Source: Acorus gramineus
Taxonomy: Eukaryota; Streptophyta; Magnoliopsida; Acorales; Acoraceae
NCBI GenBank assembly: GCA_030737835.1
Contig: CM060847.1
Coordinates: 8,384,704 to 8,448,703 of the forward strand
Direction of reading: 5' to 3'
Length of the DNA stretch: 64,000 bases
Both the position numbers and the translations under genes were made by a program. The notes below the pieces were generated by a model. It had not been told where the DNA came from and made no database searches. It saw only the letters and a list, made by a program, of their open reading frames with translations. How positions within the stretch are numbered: the first letter of the stretch is position 1; each line of letters begins with the position of its first letter. Of this stretch, positions 10,330 to 20,565 are shown piece by piece.

Positions 10330-10860
10330 GTGGACTTTTGGCGCAAGCACTAAAGTAATAATAAAAAAATATTTGAAGTTAAGGAATTGAAATGAAACAT
10401 GAAAATGAGGGTTGAATAACTAAAAAACATGATTTATAAGTGCTTAAAAATAAAAATTTCAAGGGCAGTTTTAGTATTTTAAAAGAATTCAATTTGACAA
10501 AATTAACATTAAATGAAATATTCTTTAAATATTCATATAGATGTTTGGCGTAGAGTCTAAAAATGAAAAAGGCATTTGAAGTTAAAGATTTATAATGATA
10601 TACGAAGAAAAGAGGGATGAATCATTAAATAGCATGGTCTAGGGACTTAAAAGTAAAAATTTCAAGGGCAGTTTTGGTTTTTAAAAAATTCAATTTGTCA
10701 AAACTAATGTTAAGTGGAATATTCTTTAAATATTCAGACGAACATTTGGCGTAGAGACTATAAACTAAAAAAATATTTAAAGTTGGAGATTTAAAATGAA
10801 ATATGAAAAGGAAAGATATTGATCACCAAATAATTTAGAGGTACTTAAAAATAAAGTATA
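10330..10860. repeat. Three tandem copies of a monomer of about 165 bp
   Basis: Copies start near 10330, 10500 and 10690. Each carries 'gtttggcgtagag/aagcactaaa', 'tttgaagttaaag', 'atatgaa..', 'aaaatttcaagggcagtttt' and 'aattcaatttg.caaaa'. Non-coding, immediately downstream of the SABATH2 pseudogene. Unit A has about one copy in the same place. Confidence 0.7.
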
Positions 10861-10937
10861 CATGATACGTAATGCATGATAAGGGTCAATATTAACTAGA
10901 ACCCTTTTATTATATTGTTACACAGTGATTAATGCTC

Positions 10938-12363
10938 TCAGCCCTTCCTATCCATGGAGACCAATACATTGATTAACTTGGCTTTCTTGTTATGAGTGAA
11001 GTACTCCCGAAGTTGCTCCCCGTATCTATAGAACAAGTCATCCATTATTCCTCCTGATCCGAAATGTTCACTTAGCATAGGTTCTATCACGACTCTGAAA
11101 GACTTTGCTACTTGCTGGCCTCTTGTATCATCATTGGCATCATCGTTGTCATTGCTCTCGTTGAATTCCACTTCGATGGTCTCTAAGTGATCGATGGCAA
11201 AGCTTCCTTCCATCTCTATCATGTGCATCAACTCTTCTGGTGATGGAGAGTAGAATGGGGTGTTCAAGGCATCGATCTTCTCCTCCTCAATGAGCCCTTG
11301 TATAAGCATATATCATGACTACTAGATTAGTCATGCTTAATTATATCTATATGATGACCACATGTAAGTGTAAGAGAATGGTGTCCGTATCTTGTATATA
11401 ATGTACCTCGTGGACCATGTCCATGAGTGCATTTGCCAATAAATCCCACTGAAAACAACACTCCTCAGAGGACGAGTCGTCAGATTTCCTTCCAATGAGC
11501 GTTAACACCATGCGACCACCGATAATGATTTCTTGAGAGCGCAACATGAGAAACATTGAGAAATCCAATTGGAATTGCTCAAGATAGGAACGTAACACGT
11601 GAGGGGGGCACGTTTTTGATATATAGAGCTTCCCTTTGTTCAGATGCACGTTTGTTCAGCTATGGAGACCGACCGGGACCTGTTTTAACAAAATTATATA
11701 TGCCCTTTAAGTTAGGCAAATATTTGGAATCTTTTGTTCTTGTGATTATTTTTGAATAATTTTTTTTGTATTCCTCATTCAATTATAAATAAATTTTTTG
11801 AAAGATGATCAGAGTTATTGAGCTATCCCTGAATGATTTACCTGAGAGAGCCAATGAAGACTAGTGGAGGATACAACAAGATGTAAGCTGCTTCTTGAGA
11901 AAAGCCTTCCATAGAAAGAGCCGGGCACGCTTGCGATGAAACACGGACCGAAATCGCTCCCCTTCTCCACTTTGAGCTTTTCATAGAACAGGGGGAGTTC
12001 CTTGAAAACGGCGTTGAAGTCGTTCCCCGAGAGATCATTGAGGAAGCAGTGGAATTCTGGTGAGGCACGCCCAAGCTGTCGACGTTTCTGATCGACGAAA
12101 TCCATAATTTCATGAATCTGTCGCACCGCATTTGGTCCAAACGAGCAACCCAAGTCCGCGATCTCTCAGGCCAGGTGGTGCTATAGAGATCCAATATGAC
12201 GTCTTTGGTTACCTCACTTGCCTGTGATATGATTTTATTCTGCATAGAAGGCATGCAATATATATATTATACAAATATAGATTAATATGAACATGGGGTA
12301 TGGGAAGGAAATATAAGATTTTGGAATTACAAATATATCCAATATGGAGAGGGAATTGGATTT

Positions 12364-12399
<36 letters not shown>

Positions 12400-12471
12400 G
12401 ATGATTGAGTTCCTAGCATAGCTCAAATCACCTTTTCCTTGATTCATGTGGAGAACATTTTGCACACCCAT
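10938..12471 (-). pseudogene. SABATH2: methyltransferase pseudogene with three lesions
   Basis: Same four-exon plan as SABATH1: 12471-12397, 12239-11842, 11679-11407 and 11297-10938. Lesion 1: exon 2 is 398 rather than 405 bases because seven bases present in the sisters are missing at 12162/12163, shifting the frame just before the SAM motif DLGCS. Lesion 2: exon 3 has TGA at 11658-11656 where SABATH1 has GGA. Lesion 3: the exon 4 acceptor reads 'tacaa|ggg' instead of 'tacag|g', so the AG is lost, and the next AG one base on would shift the frame. The rest of the protein still reads like the sisters (LYSTTWPE, LNDLSGNDFN, SLHWLSQ, IIGGRMVL), so inactivation looks recent. Confidence 0.93.
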
Positions 12472-12534
12472 TGTGATTAAATAACGCAATGTTTTTTTGT
12501 TGTTGGATAAATCTTACGACCAAGAAGAGCCAAC

Positions 12535-12545
12535 TTATATATATA
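12535..12545 (-). promoter_or_regulatory. TATA box of SABATH2
   Basis: A TATATATA run followed on the minus strand by 'aagttggctcttcttgg', about 65 bases before the ATG. It corresponds to the site before SABATH1 and SABATH3. Confidence 0.5.
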
Positions 12546-12588
12546 GAAATTTGACAGACAAATTTAGCCACATATATATATAATAAAT

Positions 12589-13910
12589 GAGGTTAATTGG
12601 TCAAATACCCCGGCAGCCAACCCCCATTATTTTTGTGCATCTACTTTTTCAAAAAAAAATTTCTATAGCCCTGCACCAAACACCCAATTTTTTTTACCCT
12701 CCTCCCTTTAATTCTTTAAGCCTTACAAAATAGCAGTTTTCCCCTTATAAGTGTGTCTATGTTTTCTGTAACTTATAAAATGTAATTTTTGTAAATATTA
12801 TTTATAAGTGTATTATTATGCATGTCATATAAAAATAGTAACTTGCAAAACATTAAATAAACATATGTTAATGCGTAACACCTGAAAATATTTTATCTCA
12901 ATAAATACCTAAAAACACTTGAATTCATCGAATGTTTGTATTCCGACGTTCTTTTTCTACCCTAATGAATTGAGTTATTATCTTCCCCCGGATCCTTTTC
13001 ATATCCTTTTGGCTGAAATCAAATCCATTGTTACATCTTCGAGTCAACAAGCGTATTTCATTAAGAAGAAAGTGCAGTCCAAACTATATTCAAGATGCAA
13101 CAATCAGTCAAACACCCAAATAAATCAAACGCCAACAAGTGTGTACTTTATGACATTATAGCATTAATGCATGTTTCTCTAGTGTTTTGTAAGTCATTAT
13201 TTTTACATGACATAATAATCTATGTACAGATAATATTTACGAAAATTATATTTTGTGTTCGGCAAGTTACAGAAAATATATATGCACTTACATGAGAGAA
13301 GCTGCGATTTTGTGGGGCTGAGAGAATTAAAGGGAAGAGGGTAAAAAAAATCGGGTGTGTGTTGCAAGGGTACAATTTTTTTTTAAAAAAGGTGGGGGCA
13401 TAGAAACAATAGGAGGTTGGGATAAGAAAATAATTGGGTTAAATCACATGTTATCCCATATGACATAAGAAAAAAAAGGGATAAAACATGGACAATTGTC
13501 CTTATTGAGAGAAAAAGTGAAGATATTTTGTTCTAGGTAAAATGTGGAATAAACTTTATCCTCAGTTTTAAATTTCATTTTATAAAACATGGACAACATT
13601 TATGACTACCTTCCAAAAAAAAAAAAAAAAAAATTTAATAAAACTAAAATAAAAAATATTAATGTCCATTTAATAGAAATGGTAGACTTGATATTTTTAA
13701 TTTTTTTTTGAAGTTATCCTATATTTTATATCATGTGATCCAAATGTAAAGTTAAGGATAAGAAAAAAAAATGAAGATAACAAAATACATTACCAAATAT
13801 AAATATAGATAAAAATAATGATCTTTTTATCTTTATAAATTAGATTAATTTATCCTTTTATCAACCTCGATCTAAGGGGTTGGCTGGAGGGGTACTTGAG
13901 CAATTCACCC
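12589..13910. mobile_element. Long-arm foldback transposon with 8-bp target duplication
   Basis: Flanked by TAATAAAT at 12581-12588 and 13911-13918. The arms are long: roughly 240 bp from 12589 pairs with the minus strand of about 13170-13420, and the outermost 40 bases pair with 13875-13910 ('gtcaaataccccggcagcc' against 'ctcaagtacccctccagcc'). The arm is split because another element (13421-13874) is nested near the right end. Unit A shows an apparent empty site near 3200. The centre holds a short open frame with no recognisable product. It sits about 110 bp upstream of the SABATH2 start. Confidence 0.75.
13421..13874. mobile_element. AT-rich element nested in the foldback transposon
   Basis: Bounded by the repeated word GGTTGG with G-rich flanks (13412-13420 and 13875-13883), which restores the interrupted arm of the outer element when removed. 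A related sequence lies at about 29815-30265 (shared 'gaagatattttgttct.ggtaaaatgtg', 'acatagacaac.tttatgact', 'ttagattaa.ttat'). Non-coding. Confidence 0.6.
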
Positions 13911-13918
13911 TAATAAAT

Positions 13919-14627
13919 ACACTGTAGACTTGAAGTTTGCGTGCAAGACCAAGCGACCTCATGCGGCGGCGAAAGAAATTGAGGGAATAACAATTCAAAC
14001 AGAAAAGCTAAAGGACTTTACCCCTCTTCACCTTTTTTATTAGGTGGAGTGACTGACATTTTCACATGAATGTTATCTTTGTTATTTAAAATTTGACTAG
14101 GTGCGCCTCGACGAAGAAATTGTTTTTGACTCTACTAATTAAACAATTCCCATTTGTCAAGGCCCTAAAAATGTACTTTTTGTGGTTTTGCGTAATATAC
14201 AGGAGACCTTGTGATTTTTGGCTTTCTTTCACATGTAAAATAAGGATAGAGAAAAAAAATAATACAAAAAATGAATCAAGCTTTGATTAAATCGATAAAC
14301 GTTTCATCTCTTTGTGAAAGAGATCAATAAATCAAACGTGAGAAGTACCATTTTTTTTTTTAAAAAAAAAAACCTTTAAATTAATTGTATTCATTTTTTT
14401 GACTTGGAAATATAAAAAATAATCCTAATGCATCTTTTTTCTTGTTCAATTTTTGAAAAAAAAACACATTAAAATAGGTGTCTCTTCAAGTCGTTGGCTT
14501 GTCCTATGCCCATATCACATATCCACAAAAATACTTCAAAGATCAAATGATACTTCTTTTCATAAGTTCAGATGTAGTTTATTTTTTCTCAGAGTGTGAC
14601 ATCTCACTGAAATACGAGGGACAAGGA
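13919..14627. other. SABATH2 upstream region
   Basis: No gene. It continues the unit homology ('gcaagaccaagcgacctc', 'acaattcaaacagaaaa', 'caattcccatttgtcaagg', 'aatcctaatgcat'). Corresponding blocks occur in units A, C and D. Confidence 0.6.
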
Positions 14628-14825
14628 GAAACCTATCCATATCACTGTTTATTTCCACATTGAATGTGGACTATTGTACATTGTTACAAATTAAAGATTG
14701 CATAAACCTACCCATATCACTGTTTATTTAATTTCCACGTTGAATGTGAACTATTGTACATTGTTACAAAGTTTGCATAAACGACCTATCCATATCACTC
14801 TTTATTTTCACATTGAATGGAATTG
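14628..14825. repeat. Three imperfect tandem copies of about 80 bp
   Basis: Each copy contains 'cctatccatatcact.tttat', 'tccac.ttgaatgtg.actattgt' and 'acattgttacaaa'. Units A and D have a single version. The last copy is cut short and joins the conserved block at 14816. Confidence 0.75.
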
Positions 14826-14865
14826 GAAGAGTTTTTGAAACCTTGCGCGAACTTTCTGTTGTGTA
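14816..14865. other. Conserved non-coding block, copy B
   Basis: About 48 bases beginning 'atggaattggaagagttttt' and ending 'aactttctgttgtgta' are almost identical at 25119-25168 and 31361-31409, while the flanks have diverged strongly. The function is unknown. No long open frame spans it. Confidence 0.6.
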
Positions 14866-15166
14866 ATATTCCCAGGTAACATTGATTTAAGATTGGTCAA
14901 CAAAAAACACTATCGATCTGAATGTGAGTGATTTTTCCTTTCTTCTTGTTTTTTGTGATAAAAAACGTTTAATTTCCATCCATTTTCCTTTCACGTGCAA
15001 AGCGAGGGAGAGGTTGTTCTCAATGAAATTAATTAAGATTGTGTTAGCTGGTCTGTGTATATATCAGTCATTTATCTCAGCTCCACGATTTAAGAAATCC
15101 CATTATTAGGATTCAGTTTACTTGCATATTTAGCACATTGTAGTTATGCCTTGCTTTTGAAAGCTT

Positions 15167-15245
15167 TTTTTTGTTTTTTTTTTTAAAAGAAGGTAGACTA
15201 CTGCTGCCAACCGATTTTATTAAGAAAAGAATTAGTATGGAAACT
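15167..15245 (-). mobile_element. 5'-truncated LINE-type insertion
   Basis: Flanked by direct repeats TAGTTATGCCTTGCTTTT (15141-15158 and 15246-15263, extendable to about 26 bases with two mismatches). On the minus strand it ends '..aataaaatcggttggcagc..' followed by an A-rich tail, here seen as T-runs at 15165-15184. This is the arrangement of a short plant LINE 3' fragment. Confidence 0.65.
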
Positions 15246-15263
15246 TAGTTATGCCTTGCTTTT

Positions 15264-15614
15264 CAAAACTTAGCTAATTTAGATACCTATTTGAATTATA
15301 AAAGATGTTGGTAGATGATTATATAATTTTTAGTAAAGCAGTGAAAAAACTAAAGTAAAGATCTAACTAGCATTAAAATCATAAACAAACTTAAAATCTT
15401 CAAAATAGAAGAAACTCAAAATTATATTAATGAAAAACTTAAAACCCTGTATCACAAGTCTTTCTTTTTATACTAATAACAAAAATTCAAAATTATATAT
15501 TTAACACATTTATTTCAAAATTAGTTTTTCTTAAAAACATGGGGTGTTTTTATTATTATTGTCATCATTAAATATTTATTTAATTGTAATATAAAAATAT
15601 TTTAAAAAAATCAA
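15264..15614. other. AT-rich intergenic DNA
   Basis: The first part repeats the unit-A sequence ('acttagctaatttagatacc..aaagatgttg'). The remainder is AT-rich with no gene seen. Confidence 0.5.
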
Positions 15615-16141
15615 AAACGGTTTTTTCTACAACAATGTGACATTTTCCTGTGAAATATTTCACAGGGAAAGAACTGTGTGTTATTTTTATTGAATTTATA
15701 CACTTTTAGCAGCGAAATATTTTCGTAGAAAAATGTGTCTTTTTACTACGAATTACCTTTTTCGTTGTCAAATGTGATCCATTTTACTATGAAAGTACAT
15801 TTATTGCAAAAGACTACTTCTTGTTGCGAATTTAATTTCAACGCAAAAAGTGACATTTTGCTGCAAAATTTAATGTATAGCAAAATGTCACACGTCGAGA
15901 AAATGTCACTTTGTGCGACAAAATACAATTCGTTACAAAATGTCACCTTTTGCGATAAAAATAATTTCGTGGCAAAGGTCACATTTTGCTGCGATTTACG
16001 TTTTTGCAGCAAAAGATTTTTCTATACGAGATATCCACAATGATAATAGTAACAATTATTTCGTCGAGAAAAACATTTTGCTACGAAAAGATATGTTTTT
16101 GCTATGAATAATGCGCAGCTAAAGCTATATTTCTTGTAGTG
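15615..16141. mobile_element. CACTA (En/Spm-type) element, non-autonomous
   Basis: The right end reads 'tttcttgtagtg' at 16130-16141, on the minus strand CACTACAAGAAA, the canonical CACTA terminus. The interior is a dense array of short irregular repeats built on 'aaatgtcac'/'gtgacattttgctgcgaaa', which are typical CACTA subterminal repeats in both orientations. The left terminus is degraded ('ctacaacaatgtgac' near 15630), so the left boundary is approximate. There is no transposase. It lies about 200 bp 3' of the CYP722 stop and is absent at the matching position of unit A. Confidence 0.75.
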
Positions 16142-16342
16142 TTGGGGTACATGTATCATTTTCCTTTCAATCCACGATGACAGGGTTATCATTTGGGAGA
16201 ATTAATTAATTGATCAGGCAGACAACAACATTATCAACAACCACCACCACCATTATATTGGTGTGTATTTTGTATGTTTTGTTTTCTTGACCACTACAGT
16301 CTATAGCTAAAGCAGAGAACATAATTATGATCAGCAAGGCTT

Positions 16343-19319
16343 TTATGATGGGGGGATCTTCATTCGGGTTGGAGTAACATGGATTGGACACCCACTTCGA
16401 AGTCTTGGAAAGAGTGCTCCTTTTTCTAGACTCGAGTCCTTGTCGATCAACTCCCACCTGATCATATTTACATAAACATAATATTAATGCAATACATTAT
16501 AATCATCTGATTGTCTAGAGAAATATACAGTGCACATTCAAAGTACTAATTGTGGGGAACCACACCTGTAAGTGGTGACTAGACGATGAAGGAAGACGGT
16601 GAGCATCGCCTTTGCGAGGTTCATCCCCAGACAAGTCCTCCCTCCAGTTCCAAACGCCAAGAAACTATATGGTTTTGTTGAGTCCTCCTTCAGAATGATT
16701 TGACAAACTCAAGAATCATTTGTAAGTGACAAGTAATTGCTAAGAATAACACAGTTTACTGTGCTCTGTGGTGCAGTTGCCATTGCGTGCAGAGTTACTT
16801 ACATCAAACCTTAGAGGGTGGAATTTTGTTGGCTCATCGTGCACCGTCGAATCCCAATGTATGGACCTCGCATCGACATTCACTATCCACCCTTTCATTA
16901 TTCTGTAACCTATTTAAAGTTGGGAAATGCCAAGAGAAAATGCTCTATTAAATGCTTTTTTCAAAACTATAGGACATAAGTTTAAATGTTGTTTATAGAT
17001 AGAGTTCAAGTGAATAAACAAGACCTTCAATATAGCAGTCTCTTAATGCTACTCTTGGGAACCATGACACTATCGATGCCATTCTTAATGTTTCCTTCAC
17101 TATCTACATCCGAGATTGACAAAATTTACTTTGAGTAATAGATGACATAACAACAAATTAAGTTCACATCTATGTGAGAGACCATAGACATTTGAGCTAA
17201 CCTTGGAGGCAAATGTCATCTCATTTATTACATCAAGTCCTAAAAGTGTGTCTGGATCCTTGCTTTCCAATGGAAAATGCAGAGCCTATTCACATGGTTA
17301 CAGAACATCAGCTCTATTCACTCTAGAATACAATTAAATGTGTTTGCTTTATTTTCTTTTCATATGATGTCAATTTAAATTGTGATCAATCATCCTCCAA
17401 CTTACCCTGACTGTTTCTTGGATCTCCTGGTTCTCATCCAAGTACTTCACCATCCATGCGATTGCGCTTGCTGTGGTAATCTGGCCTGCATTTTGTATTC
17501 CTCTAATTAATTAGATAGTGTACATATTACTATCTCTTTTCAATGACAAGAATGAAATATAATGTGGGGGAAACAAGAACCTGCAATGATCAATGTCAAT
17601 ATATTATCTTGAATCTTTGCATCTGACAATGGTGCATCAAATGGAGATTCACCCTTCATTAAAAGAAACTGTAGGAAGTCCTTAGGATGATCCAACCCTT
17701 GCCTTCTAAATTTAATAATGTTTCTCAAAGTATCCATCACTCTCTTTCTTGCCTGCATCAACAAGTACTATTCTCTCATGGTCATTCCTAAATTCATCAC
17801 CAATGTAAAATCTGTCATACAATTTGATTGAAACAATTATACTTCACTTTTTATTCATAGGCTGATTAAAAATTCATAAATTGAATGATTAACATGAACA
17901 TATATACCTTTAGCCCTCTATAGAATCTAGTCCAAGGTAACTTCAATGGGAAGGCTAGCATTGCCTCAGTGACCTCTGCTACATCCTTTCTCAGCTTTTC
18001 GAGTTCTTCAACTCTCTCCATGCTTATCAACATCTTACATATAGCATTAAAGGTTATCTGCAACAATAATATTATCTCTAAGAGCATTATTATATACAGT
18101 CATTACATGTAACATTAATTACATCATCGATATGTTATATGTTGATTAGAAGAAACATGTGACTTAGATTTTAGGATTGAGTATATGCTTCTTAGGCATA
18201 CTTCATTTATGCATTTTTAAAAAAGTTCAAATCACGTAGGGACAATGGAAAATATATTATCATGTCTCTAATATTAAGATTGGAAAATACTAGGAATAGC
18301 CTTGGAGGCTCACGTGTTAACTTTACATGCTTTAATTTTTTTTAAAATGTATATATTTAGTTTAGTAAAAAAATATGTATTTTTCATATCAGTGAATTGT
18401 AATTTGTTAAAGAAGTGAAAGTCATATCTTACTGGACACACAGGACTTCGTGTGGAATTGGCTATGAACAGGACTCTGTGTGACCATACATAAGCATGTC
18501 AATTGAACGGATAAAGATCGGATAGGCTTATATCCGTATCTGTATCCAAATTAAATATCCGAACAAATATCTGTATCCGATATCTGACGGATATTGAAAG
18601 TAAATATCCGTAGCCGATCCGAATATCCGGATTCGGATACGGATAATTATTCGAAAATTCAAATTAAATATGGGATGACTAAAATATCCAATATACAAAA
18701 ATAAAAATCATATATCTAATATTTGAAATATGTAAAAAATTAATAATAATTACCTAGTATAAAACATAAAATTATAAGTATATACATAAAACATTACATA
18801 CTTTTAAGTAAAAAAAAAATTAAAAAACTCATACTAATTATAAAAATATAAATATATAATTAAATAAATAATAATATAATAATATTTTCACGGATACGGG
18901 TATTTTTCGGATTTGATACAGGCATATCCGTATCCGATCCGAAAATTTTCCGATACGAATAATTTTTTTAGATACAGATACGGATTTTTTGGATATCGGA
19001 TATTTAGTGGATTTTCGGATACGAATTCGGATCGGATACAGATATTTTTTTTTATAATTAACAGGCTTAACTACACCCCTAAAAAATAGACCCATTGAAC
19101 AACAAAGCCCATAACTCAAACGATGTTTTTAATGTCAAATGGGCCCATATTCGACCCAATTAACGACACCATGTAAGCAAGGGCCCCTTATCCATGAATG
19201 CATGACTATCAAGAAAGGAAAATGACGTGTTGAACCCTCTGTACACTACTACAGTCCAGTCGAAAATCTTCACTGCTTTGTTGTAAAATTATACACTCGA
19301 AATAAATATTATTATAAAA

Positions 19320-19350
<31 letters not shown>

Positions 19351-20565
19351 CATTAATATATATTTTTAAAAGGTATTTTTTAAAAAATAGATTGTTTGGA
19401 GAACCGCTGGAGAGATGCCAAACAAACTAAGGGTGAGTTTGGTTGTGCAATTGCGCAGCGTTTGTGATTGCAGAAAGCTACGTTTATAATCATGCAACTA
19501 AACAGTTTTATTGTAAAAGCTTCTTGCACACAAATTTCAGATACACAAATTTCAGATAAATAGTGTCCAAAAGCTGCGATTTAAAAAAGTTAAAGAATGT
19601 GAGTTTCTTACCTAATCAATTTTAAAACTCAAATTCATGCGGAATCAGTTTTGCAATCGCTCAATCAAACGCACCCTAATTTTATCAACACTCATAAAAA
19701 GAATAATATTATTCACAATCCTTTTTTAATCTCAAATTCAATCCTCATTTGTTTTAATTTTATAGAAATAACATATCATATTTCAATGAATAATTTACAC
19801 CTTATCAGCTTATCGTGGTGAGCACACGTGGTTTAGCAAGGTAAATATGATTGGAATCAGGACCGAAGAAAAAAAAAAAAAACGTGTCGGAGAGCTATTA
19901 AAAAAAAAACAAACCTTCATGGCCTCATCAAGCACAAAAACAGTGTCCCTTTCCTTCCATTCCTTCAAAGCCTCCACAACCAACGCATCGAAATATTTGA
20001 TCGTCGAACACAGGGACTCCGCCGTGAAAAGACCAGACAGACGATGACGAAGGACATCGTGTAGCTCTCCGGACATGCATAGCAAGCTCTGGTCTCCTAA
20101 AAGCTCCGCGATCGACCTCATGTACCTCTTCTCAAAACCAACCGAATCAGACGCCATGACCGCCTTCGCACTTCCTGTGCTCGAAACGAATACATGGATC
20201 TCTCCAAATATTCTTGTTCTAAAACAGTTTCCATATCTGTTTACGTATAAATAGAATTTCACATCAATAATGTCAACTGTTTTTTTTTTTCCATAAAAGA
20301 TAAGAGGTCAGTACCGGAGTCGACGAGTCTTGACAAAATCGTAGAGCCCTTCGCGGCTGTTGTTGGCGGCGAGAAACGCAAGAGTTTCTCCGATGAGAGG
20401 GAAGCCGCCACTCGACGGAGGCAACACTTTATTGTTACTTGATGTCGATCTCCATGAAAATTCTAATAAGACAGTCACAGTCTTTATAAGCAAATACAAA
20501 CCAAGGAGCACCAAAAGAAAATGGAGGACCATGAGAGGCTGAATGGAGCTCACTAAGCTGAACAT
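16343..20565 (-). CDS. CYP722: CYP722-family cytochrome P450 (CYP85 clan), all exons in frame
   Basis: Ten exons: 20565-20315, 20236-19915, 18057-17908, 17752-17581, 17485-17406, 17285-17202, 17103-17025, 16909-16803, 16687-16566 and 16457-16343. All introns are GT-AG and lengths sum to 1482 bases (493 aa). There is an N-terminal membrane anchor (about 10-36), a Pro-rich hinge, GDQSLL.., LPWTRFY, ExxR as E357-T-L-R360 and a heme loop FGTGGRTCLG with Cys434. Overall it reads like the CYP722 family, whose characterised members oxidise carlactonoic acid in strigolactone biosynthesis on the ER. Assignment is from remembered family sequences; subfamily A or C cannot be told. Oddity: the I-helix motif is AGQ-I-TT (Ile301, codon 17480-17478) where P450s have Asp or Glu. 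Intron 2 (about 1.86 kb) contains two repeats. It lies directly upstream of SABATH2 on the same strand. Confidence 0.92.
17478..17480 (-). other. I-helix acidic residue replaced (Ile301)
   Basis: Second codon boundary after the exon 4/5 junction: GGC-CAG-ATT-ACC-ACA reads G-Q-I-T-T. The conserved Thr302/303 pair is kept, but the acid that normally precedes it in the oxygen-activation motif is gone. The change needs two substitutions from GAT. Confidence 0.85.
18500..19075. repeat. 'ggatacggata' foldback repeat in CYP722 intron 2
   Basis: The left part is rich in 'tatccgtatccga/atatccg' and the right part in the inverted words ('cggatacg', 'ggatatcggat'), separated by about 200 bp of A/T. It can fold over most of its length. 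It is absent from the intron relic at 1-830, so it is an insertion younger than the unit duplication. Confidence 0.6.
19431..19676. mobile_element. Tourist-like (PIF/Harbinger) MITE in CYP722 intron 2
   Basis: 246 bp with inverted ends GGGTGAGTTTGGTTGTGC and, on the minus strand, GGGTGCGTTTGATTGAGC, followed by a shared 'ATTGC'. Flanked by the trinucleotide TAA on both sides (19428-19430, 19677-19679), the target duplication of PIF/Harbinger elements. Non-coding. Confidence 0.8.

Noticed and set aside
12919..13161. 80-codon frame in the centre of the foldback transposon
   Set aside because: No recognisable domain, no codon bias, and it overlaps another frame; probably loop sequence of a non-autonomous element.
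15735..16043. Overlapping open frames of about 100 and 88 codons on both strands
   Set aside because: They fall inside CACTA subterminal repeats; the translations are periodic (repeated LQ..C/KMSL-type words) and resemble no protein.
16206..16457. 83-codon minus-strand frame at the end of the P450 gene
   Set aside because: It covers the true last exon but in the wrong frame; the correct frame reads WELIDKDSSLEK..PRLRSGCPIHVTPTRMK from 16457.
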